16,108 nt of DNA from Candidatus Woesearchaeota archaeon (GTDB taxonomy: Archaea; Nanobdellota; Nanobdellia; Woesearchaeales; GW2011-AR4). The stretch lies in contig JADHVE010000026.1 in the NCBI GenBank assembly GCA_016784195.1, positions 1-16,108 on the forward strand, read 5' to 3'. Every line of letters begins with the position of its first letter. The stretch's first letter is position 1. Below, one piece after another: positions 1-5,163 of the stretch. Below the pieces are notes generated by a model. That model saw only the letters and a list, made by a program, of their open reading frames with translations, made no database searches and was not told the origin of the DNA. The translations under genes were made by a program, and so were the position numbers.

Positions 1-284
1 CTGCCTGCATCTGTTATTAAAGAAGCTGTTAAACCATTGTCTTTTGCCTGCTGGAAATATTTGATTAATTCTTTTTCATCCTCCACTTTTAGAACAATCT
101 TTGCCATCCCTTCATTTTTCCATTTTTTAATAATTTTATCATCCGATTTTAAGACTGATTCAACTGATGCATGAGAAGCCTGAGCTGCCAATTTACCTTT
201 TGGAAGATTTAAATCAGTTCTGATGAGAATTACCTGCTTATATGATGTTTTTCCCAAAAAAGATTTAATTATTTTTTTTATCAT
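1..284 (-). CDS. pth2: Peptidyl-tRNA hydrolase 2 (archaeal/eukaryotic type), partial at left edge
   Basis: Pth2 releases the peptide from peptidyl-tRNAs that drop off the ribosome. Read on the minus strand, the frame is open to the window edge, giving 94 codons. After a basic, partly hydrophobic leader of about 16 residues it shows the family core: KQVILIRTDL near residue 17, then KGKLAAQASHAS near 30-40 (the conserved K-x-A-x-Q-x-x-H-A region), KIVLKVEDEKEL, and GLTASLITDAG at the break, where the family continues with R-T-E. The C-terminal 20 or so residues lie outside the window. The ATG at 284 is preferred because a GTATAAAG box (304-311) is centred about 24 bases upstream, as for a leaderless mRNA. 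An in-frame ATG at 296 would add four residues (MVKT). Family assignment is from recognised motifs. Confidence 0.88.
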   Translation of the reverse strand, partial: MIKKIIKSFLGKTSYKQVILIRTDLNLPKGKLAAQASHASVESVLKSDDKIIKKWKNEGMAKIVLKVEDEKELIKYFQQAKDNGLTASLITDAG

Positions 285-303
285 TGTTTTTACCATTAAG
301 AAC

Positions 304-311
304 CTTTATAC
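304..311 (-). promoter_or_regulatory. TATA-like box for pth2
   Basis: On the minus strand this reads GTATAAAG, centred about 24 bases before the ATG at 284. The spacing would place the transcription start at or next to that ATG. The rest of 312-563 shows no convincing gene on either strand. Confidence 0.45.
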
Positions 312-563
312 ATGGACAATTATTTGAGTATTTGTTAATCCCTTTCTTTGAATTCTCTTTTATTTTAACATAAAAAATTGACAGTTTAAATGAAATCAAC
401 CTTTGAAAAAACATTACTCGCCTTTTAACAACTAATTGTGAACTGTGTATGTACTATTAGATTTTTGATTAGTGGCTTATTCTTTATTGTTGTTTAAATA
501 ATTATTGATTTTAAACTCAAAAAAAGAGATAATTTAAACAGAAAATTTAAGAAAAAAAAAGGA

Positions 564-725
564 TTACTTCTCATACTGCCCTTTAACTTTGCACTCCTCA
601 GAATTCAGAATTTTGTTGTAAAGCCTGGCATATTCCAAATCAAATTTATTCTTTTTAAAGAACAATTTGTAGGCGATATAAATACCAATCAATACATAAA
701 TCCCAATCCATACTGATTCATTCAT
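564..725 (-). CDS. Small single-span membrane protein, 53 aa, unknown function
   Basis: I do not recognise a family. The protein begins MNESVWIGIYVLIGIYIAYK, a hydrophobic span at residues 5-22, followed by a basic KKNK stop-transfer stretch and a polar tail of about 25 residues (EYARLYNKILNSEECK), with one cysteine near the end. This suggests an inner-membrane peptide with a cytoplasmic tail. The frame could start seven codons earlier at a TTG (746), but the ATG at 725 is preferred because a perfect AT box at 745-756 sits about 27 bases upstream, the leaderless spacing seen elsewhere in the window. It has no close neighbour on the same strand. Confidence 0.6.
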   Translation of the reverse strand: MNESVWIGIYVLIGIYIAYKLFFKKNKFDLEYARLYNKILNSEECKVKGQYEK

Positions 726-744
726 AATTTTACTAAAGTAAATC

Positions 745-756
745 AAATATTTAAAT
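745..756 (-). promoter_or_regulatory. TATA box of the 53-aa membrane protein
   Basis: The minus-strand sequence ATTTAAATATTT is centred about 27 bases before the ATG at 725. The position fits an archaeal TATA element driving a leaderless message. Confidence 0.55.
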
Positions 757-786
757 CTTTGCTTTTGCCGTTAAAAAAACAAAAAA

Positions 787-796
787 TATAAATATT
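787..796 (+). promoter_or_regulatory. Candidate TATA box upstream of the tRNA cluster
   Basis: TATAAATATT is a good archaeal TATA word and would predict a start near 817. No ORF follows, so it may drive a long leader or an untranslated RNA covering about 817-1010. That stretch holds a weak CCC-AAAAA-GGG hairpin (845-855) and nothing else I can identify. Confidence 0.3.
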
Positions 797-890
797 AATC
801 TTATTTATTATTATACACCCAATCAGTTGATTCTAGGTAAAAAGCCCAAAAAGGGATTTAGTTATACAGAACCATCTAAAAAAACCGTAA

Positions 891-900
891 ACTTTAAATA
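891..900 (+). promoter_or_regulatory. Likely promoter of the tRNA-Asp/tRNA-Lys/rpoH-rpoB unit
   Basis: ACTTTAAATA has its box centred near 896, predicting transcription from about 922. This is the nearest well-spaced box upstream of tRNA-Asp (1011). No box with proper spacing lies before tRNA-Lys or rpoH, so a shared precursor is inferred. The predicted start coincides with an ATG (923) opening an 11-codon frame, MGENLSLVKSL, which could be a leader peptide or chance. Confidence 0.45.
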
Positions 901-1031
901 TGATAGCATAACTCTCAGTAAAATGGGTGAAAATCTTTCTTTAGTCAAATCACTATAATTTTGGATTTTGTTTTACTAAAGAGGGATAACTCTGCCCTAT
1001 ATATAAACAAGCCCTGGTGGTGTAGCCTGGC

Positions 1032-1053
1032 TCAGCCGAAAAAGTTGCAGGAA
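1032..1053 (+). other. tRNA-Asp intron 1 (D-loop, after position 20), 22 nt
   Basis: Exon CCTG (1026-1029) pairs with intron CAGG (1048-1051) as the four-base central helix. The bulges are GC^T and AA^C. The inner stem is CAGC with GTTG (1033-1036/1044-1047) closing a seven-base loop. Removal restores the canonical AGCCTGGCCTATCATG D-arm. Confidence 0.88.
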
Positions 1054-1072
1054 CTATCATGAAGCCCTGTCG

Positions 1073-1086
1073 AGCTTGGCATAGAA
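1073..1086 (+). other. tRNA-Asp intron 2 (anticodon loop 37/38), 14 nt
   Basis: Exon CTGT (1067-1070) pairs with intron ATAG (1081-1084). The bulges are CG^A and AA^C, with a minimal GC/GC inner stem. This is the canonical archaeal intron position. At 14 bases it is very short. Confidence 0.88.
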
Positions 1087-1107
1087 CGGCTTCGACCCGG
1101 GTTCAAA

Positions 1108-1156
1108 AATATGGCGCTCTGTAAATTGGAAAAACCGATTTAACGCCATTTGAAAG
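1108..1156 (+). other. tRNA-Asp intron 3 (T-loop 59/60), 49 nt
   Basis: Exon TTCA (1102-1105) pairs with intron TGAA (1151-1154). The bulges are AA^A and AG^T. The inner structure is ATGGCG with CGCCAT (1111-1116/1144-1149) plus an apical hairpin AAATTGG with CCGATTT. Splicing restores the T-loop TTCAAAT and the stem CCGGG/CCCGG. Confidence 0.88.
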
Positions 1157-1166
1157 TCCCGGCCAG

Positions 1167-1185
1167 GGCGTTTTTCAAAAACGCC
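1167..1185 (+). repeat. Perfect 19-nt palindrome overlapping the tRNA-Asp 3' end
   Basis: GGCGTTTTT-C-AAAAACGCC uses the last four bases of the tRNA. It could compete with the acceptor stem in the precursor, or mark the trailer for processing. A second small palindrome, CCAAG-C-CTTGG, follows at 1184-1194. Confidence 0.7.
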
Positions 1186-1229
1186 AAGCCTTGGAATTTA
1201 ATATCCCTGGGCCGGTAGCTCAGCCTGGT

Positions 1230-1266
1230 ACTTGGCGAGGATTTTTCCGAGCCTCGCAGGCAGGAA
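1230..1266 (+). other. tRNA-Lys intron 1 (D-loop 20/21), 37 nt
   Basis: Exon CCTG (1224-1227) pairs with intron CAGG (1261-1264), the same central helix as in tRNA-Asp. The bulges are GT^A and AA^A. The inner stems CTTG/CAGG and CGAGG/CCTCG enclose an 11-base loop. Confidence 0.88.
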
Positions 1267-1283
1267 AGAGCACCTGACTTTTA

Positions 1284-1326
1284 TTTCAAAGCAGGGCTTT
1301 TAGTCAAAAGCTTTGCTTTAGAAGTG
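1284..1326 (+). other. tRNA-Lys intron 2 (anticodon loop 37/38), 43 nt
   Basis: Exon CTTT (1278-1281) pairs with intron GAAG (1321-1324). The bulges are TA^T and TG^A. The inner stem AAAGCA/TGCTTT carries an apical hairpin GCTTTT-AGTC-AAAAGC. The join between central and inner helix is asymmetric, so this is a relaxed motif. Confidence 0.83.
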
Positions 1327-1348
1327 ATCAGGTGGTCGCGAGTTCGAA

Positions 1349-1379
1349 ACAAAATGCTAAAAGCATTTTAGCCTGAAAG
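1349..1379 (+). other. tRNA-Lys intron 3 (T-loop 59/60), 31 nt
   Basis: Exon TTCG (1343-1346) pairs with intron TGAA (1374-1377), one pair being G-U. The bulges are AA^A and AG^T. A seven-pair hairpin AAAATGC-TAAAA-GCATTTT fills the intron. The 3' end TGAAAG^T is identical to that of the tRNA-Asp T-loop intron. Confidence 0.85.
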
Positions 1380-1411
1380 TCTCGTCCGGCCCACTTTAAT
1401 AATCATAAAAA

Positions 1412-1654
1412 ATGAAGAAACAATTTAAAACTGACAAACACAGTTTAATACCCAAGCACTTAAAATTAAACGAGAAGGAGAAACAAAAAATACTCGAGCA
1501 GTACAATATTTCTCTTAACGGGTTGCCAAGAATACCAAAGACAGACGCAGCAATCGTTTCACTAAATGCAAAACCAGGAGATTTAATAAAAATAATCAGG
1601 AAAAGCCCAACTGCAAATGAATCTGTTTTTTACAGGGTTGTTGTAAATGTATAA
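1412..1654 (+). CDS. rpoH: RNA polymerase subunit H (Rpo5)
   Basis: Subunit H is the archaeal counterpart of the C-terminal domain of eukaryotic RPB5 and sits near the downstream DNA channel. At 80 residues it has the usual length. The family pattern is clear: HSLIPKHLKL at residues 10-19, a short helix, YNISLNGLPRIPKTDAAIVSL, AKPGDLIKIIRKSPTANES and the C-terminal YRVVV. It follows tRNA-Lys by 18 bases and has no TATA box at a useful distance or Shine-Dalgarno, so its message probably starts upstream and may be freed by tRNA 3'-end processing. Its stop overlaps the start of rpoB2 by eight bases, implying coupled translation. Confidence 0.95.
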   Translation: MKKQFKTDKHSLIPKHLKLNEKEKQKILEQYNISLNGLPRIPKTDAAIVSLNAKPGDLIKIIRKSPTANESVFYRVVVNV

Positions 1655-3134
1655 ATACTCAAAACTTTTAATCCAGAAATATTTTGAAGAGCATAGTTTA
1701 GTTAATTCTGATATCGGTAGCTTTGACCATTTTATAGATGAGGAGCTGAAAAAGATTATTGAGGAAAACAAGGAGGTTGTGCCAACAATCATACCTCATA
1801 ACATTGATGATTTTAGGATTAAGCTGGATAAGATCTGGCTTACAAAGCCTGAAATCACAGAAGCAGACGGTGCAAAAAGGGTAATTTACCCGATTGAAGC
1901 CAGGCTAAGAAAAATTACTTATTCTTCCCCTTGTTTTATTGAAGTCTCAGCTCATATCAACGGCGTACAGAGAGAAACATTAACAACCCAGATTGGAAAC
2001 ATACCAATAATGCTGAAAAGCAAGTGGTGCCATCTGAACAAGTGTACTAGAGAAGAGCTCATTCAGCATGGCGAAGACCCGGACGAACCAGGGGGTTATT
2101 TCATCATAAACGGAACAGAGAAAGTGCTCATAACTGTAGAGGATTTGGCTTCTAACAAATTGCTGGTAGAAAAAAATTCTACAGGTCCAAGTAAACTAAC
2201 TGGTAAGTTATTTTCTGAATACGGCTCATTTAAAATTCCGCATACCTTGGAAAGGATGAAGGACGGCATATTTTATTTAACATTCACTAGAGTAAAAAGA
2301 ATTCCGGTTATTATTGTCCTAAAAGCATTAGGGCTGCTAAAAGACGAAGAGTTGACCAAGATAATCTCTTCTGAAAAGCAATATGATGAAGTCTTAATCA
2401 ACCTTGTGGAATTTGCAAGCGTAAAAACAGAAGAAGAAGCATTGGATTACATGGCCAAAAAAGTAGGCATAACTCAGGCAAAAGAAGTGAGAATAGAGCG
2501 TATGAGAGAAATACTTGATAAGTATCTGCTGCCTCACTTGGGAATTAACAAAGAAGACAGGATTTTTAAGGCTTATAACTTATGCAAGATAATGAAAAAA
2601 TATATCAAAGTAGGCAATGAAGAGCTTGATTTGGATGATAAAGACCATTATAAAAATAAAAGGTTAAAATTATCCGGAGATTTATTAGCAGATCTTCTAA
2701 GGCTTAACTTGAAGGTTCTGATTGGGGATTTGTTGTACAATTTCCAGAGAATTGTAAAACGAGGAAAATTTCCATCTATCAAAGTTATCATAAGAGACAA
2801 ATTACTAACCCAGAGAATTTATTCTGCAATGGCAACTGGCTCATGGGTAGGTGGAAGAAAAGGAATCTCCCAGAGAATACAAAGATTAAACCATCTTGAA
2901 ACTTTATCACATTTACAGAGGGTTGTAAGCCCGTTATCCGCATCACAGGAGAATTTTGCAGCCCGCGAACTGCATGCAACTCACCTGGGAAGATTATGTC
3001 CGATAGAGACACCGGAAGGAACAAATATAGGCTTGAGAAAAAATCTTTCTTTGCTTTGTTCAATTTCAGACAATTCAGACGAAGATGAAATCTTAAAGCA
3101 TCTAAAAAATCTTGATTTAAAGGTTATAAGGTAA
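1647..3134 (+). CDS. rpoB2: RNA polymerase subunit B'' (N-terminal half of B)
   Basis: This is the N-terminal half of the second-largest catalytic subunit: protrusion, lobe and start of the fork. Its 495 residues are normal for lineages with a split B gene. Recognisable segments include DGAKRVIYPIEARLRKITYS (residues 73-92), VQRETLTTQIGNIPIMLKS, EPGGYFIINGTEKVLI, GGRKGISQRI and the fork region SPLSASQENFAARELHATH, ending in HLGRLCPIETPEGTNIGLRKNLSLL. The frame then stops and B' begins two bases later. Because both halves begin and end at the known split, this is a natural gene split and not a frameshift. It overlaps rpoH by eight bases. Confidence 0.96.
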   Translation: MYKYSKLLIQKYFEEHSLVNSDIGSFDHFIDEELKKIIEENKEVVPTIIPHNIDDFRIKLDKIWLTKPEITEADGAKRVIYPIEARLRKITYSSPCFIEVSAHINGVQRETLTTQIGNIPIMLKSKWCHLNKCTREELIQHGEDPDEPGGYFIINGTEKVLITVEDLASNKLLVEKNSTGPSKLTGKLFSEYGSFKIPHTLERMKDGIFYLTFTRVKRIPVIIVLKALGLLKDEELTKIISSEKQYDEVLINLVEFASVKTEEEALDYMAKKVGITQAKEVRIERMREILDKYLLPHLGINKEDRIFKAYNLCKIMKKYIKVGNEELDLDDKDHYKNKRLKLSGDLLADLLRLNLKVLIGDLLYNFQRIVKRGKFPSIKVIIRDKLLTQRIYSAMATGSWVGGRKGISQRIQRLNHLETLSHLQRVVSPLSASQENFAARELHATHLGRLCPIETPEGTNIGLRKNLSLLCSISDNSDEDEILKHLKNLDLKVIR

Positions 3135-3136
3135 AA

Positions 3137-4939
3137 ATGGGAGAAGTATATCTTAACAGCAAATTTTTAGGGACAGTTGAAAATTGTGAAGAATTCACAA
3201 GTAGAATACGAGAAGATAGAAGAAAAGGCAGCATAACATCTAATTTGAATGTTTTTTATTATGAAAAAGCAGATGAAGTACATATTGAATCCTCAAAGGG
3301 CCGTGCCCGAAGGCCATTAATTATAGTCAGGGAATGCCGGTCAATGTTAACAGAAAGGCACCTCAAACAACTTGAAAAAAACGAAATCTCCTGGTCGGAT
3401 TTATTAAATCAGGGCGTAATAGAATACCTCGATGCAGCAGAGGAAGAAAATGCTTTAGTTGCATTTTTTGAGAAAGATTTAACAATAGAACATACTCATT
3501 TGGAAATAACTCCTTTGAGTATGCTTGGCTTATGCTCATCTTTAGTTCCTTACTCTAATTTCAACCAGTCAACAAGGCTGAATGCTGGCTCTAAAAACCA
3601 GAAACAGGCCCTTGGCTTGTATGCTTCTAATTTTGCGGTTAGAATGGACATGGATGTTAATATACTCCATACTCCTCAAAAACCAATTGTTCAGACAATT
3701 ATGCACGATATCTCAAATTATAAAATGCATCCTGCCGGTCAGAATATGGTTGTTGCAATAATGAGCTATAAGGGCTATAATATGGAGGATGCTATCGTTT
3801 TAAATCAAGGCTCTATCGAGCGCGGAATGGGCCGTTCCACTTATTACAGGCCGAGCATAGCAGAAGAGCTGAGGTATTCAGGGGGTTTAGTTGATGAAGT
3901 TTCAATACCTGATAAGGATGTTAAAGGCTATAAGACAGAAAAAGATTACAGGTTTTTAGAGGAGGACGGAATTATTTACCCTGAAGCCACGGTTAAGGAG
4001 GGGGACGTGATAATTGGAAAAACATCTCCTCCACGTTTCTTAAGCTCATTAGAGGAATATGATTTAGCAGCAGGAACAAGGCGTGAAAGTTCTGTAACTG
4101 TAAAGCACGGAGAAAAAGGAGTTGTTGATTTTATCTTAATAACCGAAAACGAGGAAGGCAACAAGCTTATCCAGGCCCGTATAAGGGACGAGAGAATTCC
4201 GGAGACAGGGGACAAATTTACTTCAAGGCACGGTCAGAAAGGTATTGTTGGCTTGATAGTGCCCGAGTCGGATATACCCTTTAGTGCATCAGGCATCAAG
4301 CCAGACTTGATTTTTTCTCCTCATGGTATTCCTTCAAGAATGACAATAAGCCACTTAATTGAGCTGTTAGCAGGGAAAGTAGGGGCTTTGTCAGGAAGAT
4401 ACATAAATGGAACAACCTTTGATGCAGAGCCAGAGGAAAAATTAAGAAAAGAGCTGCTAAGCTTAGGCTTTCGCGAAAACGGCGTTGAAACTTTATATAA
4501 CGGAGAGACAGGAGAGCAGATGCAGGCAAAAATTTTCATCGGTAATATGTATTACCTAAAATTAAAGCACCTTGTAGCAAACAAATTACATTCACGTGCC
4601 CGAGGCCCAATACAATTATTAACTAGGCAGCCAACAGAAGGGCGTGCAAAAGAAGGGGGCTTAAGATTAGGGGAAATGGAAAAAGACACTTTTGTAGCGC
4701 ATGGCGCATCCTTGTTGTTAAAGGAAAGGTTTGATTCAGACAAGACAATTGTTCCAGTTTGTGAAAATTGTGGAATAATAGCCATAAAGGATGAATTCAA
4801 AAACAAATCATACTGCCCTGTATGCGGAGAAAACGTCGAGGTAACAGATATAGAAATAAGTTACGCATTCAAATTAATACTTGACGAATTCAAGTCATTA
4901 TGCATTTATCCCAAACTGCAGTTAGAAAGCAAATACTGA
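3137..4939 (+). CDS. rpoB1: RNA polymerase subunit B' (C-terminal half of B)
   Basis: This is the C-terminal half of subunit B, with the hybrid-binding, wall, anchor and clamp regions. Its 600 residues are typical. It starts VYLNSKFLGT as in the family. Key segments are GYNMEDAIVLN near 211-221, GDKFTSRHGQKG near 355-366 (lysines near the active centre), MTISHLIELLAGK near 400, GRAKEGGLRLGEMEKD near 505-520, and a C-terminal zinc ribbon with Cys542, Cys545, Cys560 and Cys563 (two C-x2-C pairs 14 residues apart). It is the last gene before a 224-base gap containing a strong hairpin, so the first polymerase transcript may end there. Confidence 0.96.
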   Translation: MGEVYLNSKFLGTVENCEEFTSRIREDRRKGSITSNLNVFYYEKADEVHIESSKGRARRPLIIVRECRSMLTERHLKQLEKNEISWSDLLNQGVIEYLDAAEEENALVAFFEKDLTIEHTHLEITPLSMLGLCSSLVPYSNFNQSTRLNAGSKNQKQALGLYASNFAVRMDMDVNILHTPQKPIVQTIMHDISNYKMHPAGQNMVVAIMSYKGYNMEDAIVLNQGSIERGMGRSTYYRPSIAEELRYSGGLVDEVSIPDKDVKGYKTEKDYRFLEEDGIIYPEATVKEGDVIIGKTSPPRFLSSLEEYDLAAGTRRESSVTVKHGEKGVVDFILITENEEGNKLIQARIRDERIPETGDKFTSRHGQKGIVGLIVPESDIPFSASGIKPDLIFSPHGIPSRMTISHLIELLAGKVGALSGRYINGTTFDAEPEEKLRKELLSLGFRENGVETLYNGETGEQMQAKIFIGNMYYLKLKHLVANKLHSRARGPIQLLTRQPTEGRAKEGGLRLGEMEKDTFVAHGASLLLKERFDSDKTIVPVCENCGIIAIKDEFKNKSYCPVCGENVEVTDIEISYAFKLILDEFKSLCIYPKLQLESKY

Positions 4940-5009
4940 TTAGTTAAAACCAAGGTTAAAAATTCAAAGCTTTTGAGCAAAACTCAAAAACAATAAAAAT
5001 CATCAATAA

Positions 5010-5059
5010 AAAACCCTTAGGGCACAAACATTAGTGCAGTTAGTTGTGCACAGGGTTTT
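5010..5059 (+). terminator. Large imperfect hairpin between rpoB1 and rpoA1
   Basis: The outer stem AAAACCCT/AGGGTTTT (5010-5017/5052-5059) and the inner stem GCACAA/TTGTGC (5022-5027/5044-5049) enclose a 16-base loop. A mutually exclusive hairpin GTGCA/TGCAC can form within 5034-5051. It could be a terminator, attenuator or processing signal. The downstream tract is only moderately T-rich, so the function is uncertain. Confidence 0.5.
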
Positions 5060-5110
5060 GTTAAATTATTAAAATTTAAACATTCAAAAAACAAAAAAAA
5101 TTCAAATAAT

Positions 5111-5130
5111 TATAAATGTGGAATATAAAC
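5111..5130 (+). promoter_or_regulatory. Candidate TATA boxes for rpoA1
   Basis: TATAAATG (5111-5118) and ATATAAAC (5123-5130) lie upstream of the ATG at 5164. The second predicts a start near 5153, giving a leader of about 10 bases. A third AT word at 5151-5159 is too close to the ATG. Confidence 0.45.
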
Positions 5131-5163
5131 TAATGATTAAAAATTTAAGGGTATAAAAACAGA

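Larger units (their letters stand above)
1011..1170 (+). tRNA. tRNA-Asp (GTC) gene interrupted by three introns
   Basis: The gene spans 160 bases. The exons are 1011-1031, 1054-1072, 1087-1107 and 1157-1170, which join to a 75-base tRNA. The acceptor stem is GCCCTGG with CCAGGGC and discriminator G. The D-arm is GTGT with TCAT. The anticodon stem is AAGCC with GGCTT around loop CTGTCGC (anticodon GTC, Asp). The T-stem is CCGGG with CCCGG around TTCAAAT. No CCA is encoded. The three introns total 85 bases, and each fits a bulge-helix-bulge cut after the second base of both three-base bulges, as the archaeal splicing endonuclease would make. The 3' end overlaps a 19-base palindrome (1167-1185). 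Introns in the D- and T-loops defeat simple tRNA scans. Identity is firm because the spliced product matches every conserved position; exact splice points are inferred. Confidence 0.93.
1209..1393 (+). tRNA. tRNA-Lys (TTT) gene interrupted by three introns
   Basis: The gene spans 185 bases. The exons are 1209-1229, 1267-1283, 1327-1348 and 1380-1393, which join to a 74-base tRNA. The acceptor is GGGCCGG with CCGGCCC and discriminator A. The D-stem is GCTC with GAGC. The anticodon stem is CCTGA with TCAGG around loop CTTTTAA (anticodon TTT, Lys). The T-stem is GCGAG with CTCGT around TTCGAAT. No CCA is encoded. The introns total 111 bases, and again all three junction pairs fit cutting after the second base of each bulge. 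It lies 38 bases after tRNA-Asp and 18 bases before the rpoH ATG, with no properly spaced promoter between, so co-transcription with both is likely. Intron positions match those of its neighbour. Confidence 0.93.

Noticed and set aside
297..563. A gene between pth2 and the 53-aa membrane protein
   Set aside because: No ORF of convincing length, start or composition on either strand; only AT-rich sequence.
998..1007. TATATATAAA directly upstream of tRNA-Asp as its promoter
   Set aside because: It ends four bases before the tRNA; archaeal TATA boxes act about 25 bases upstream of the start, which would place the start inside the tRNA.
817..1010. C/D-box guide RNA or additional tRNA upstream of tRNA-Asp
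   Set aside because: No RTGATGA/CTGA box pair or cloverleaf could be found; only a weak three-pair GC hairpin is present.
1647..4939. A frameshift splitting one RNA polymerase B gene
   Set aside because: The break lies at the known natural B''/B' boundary, each half has family-typical ends, and B' has its own ATG two bases after the B'' stop.
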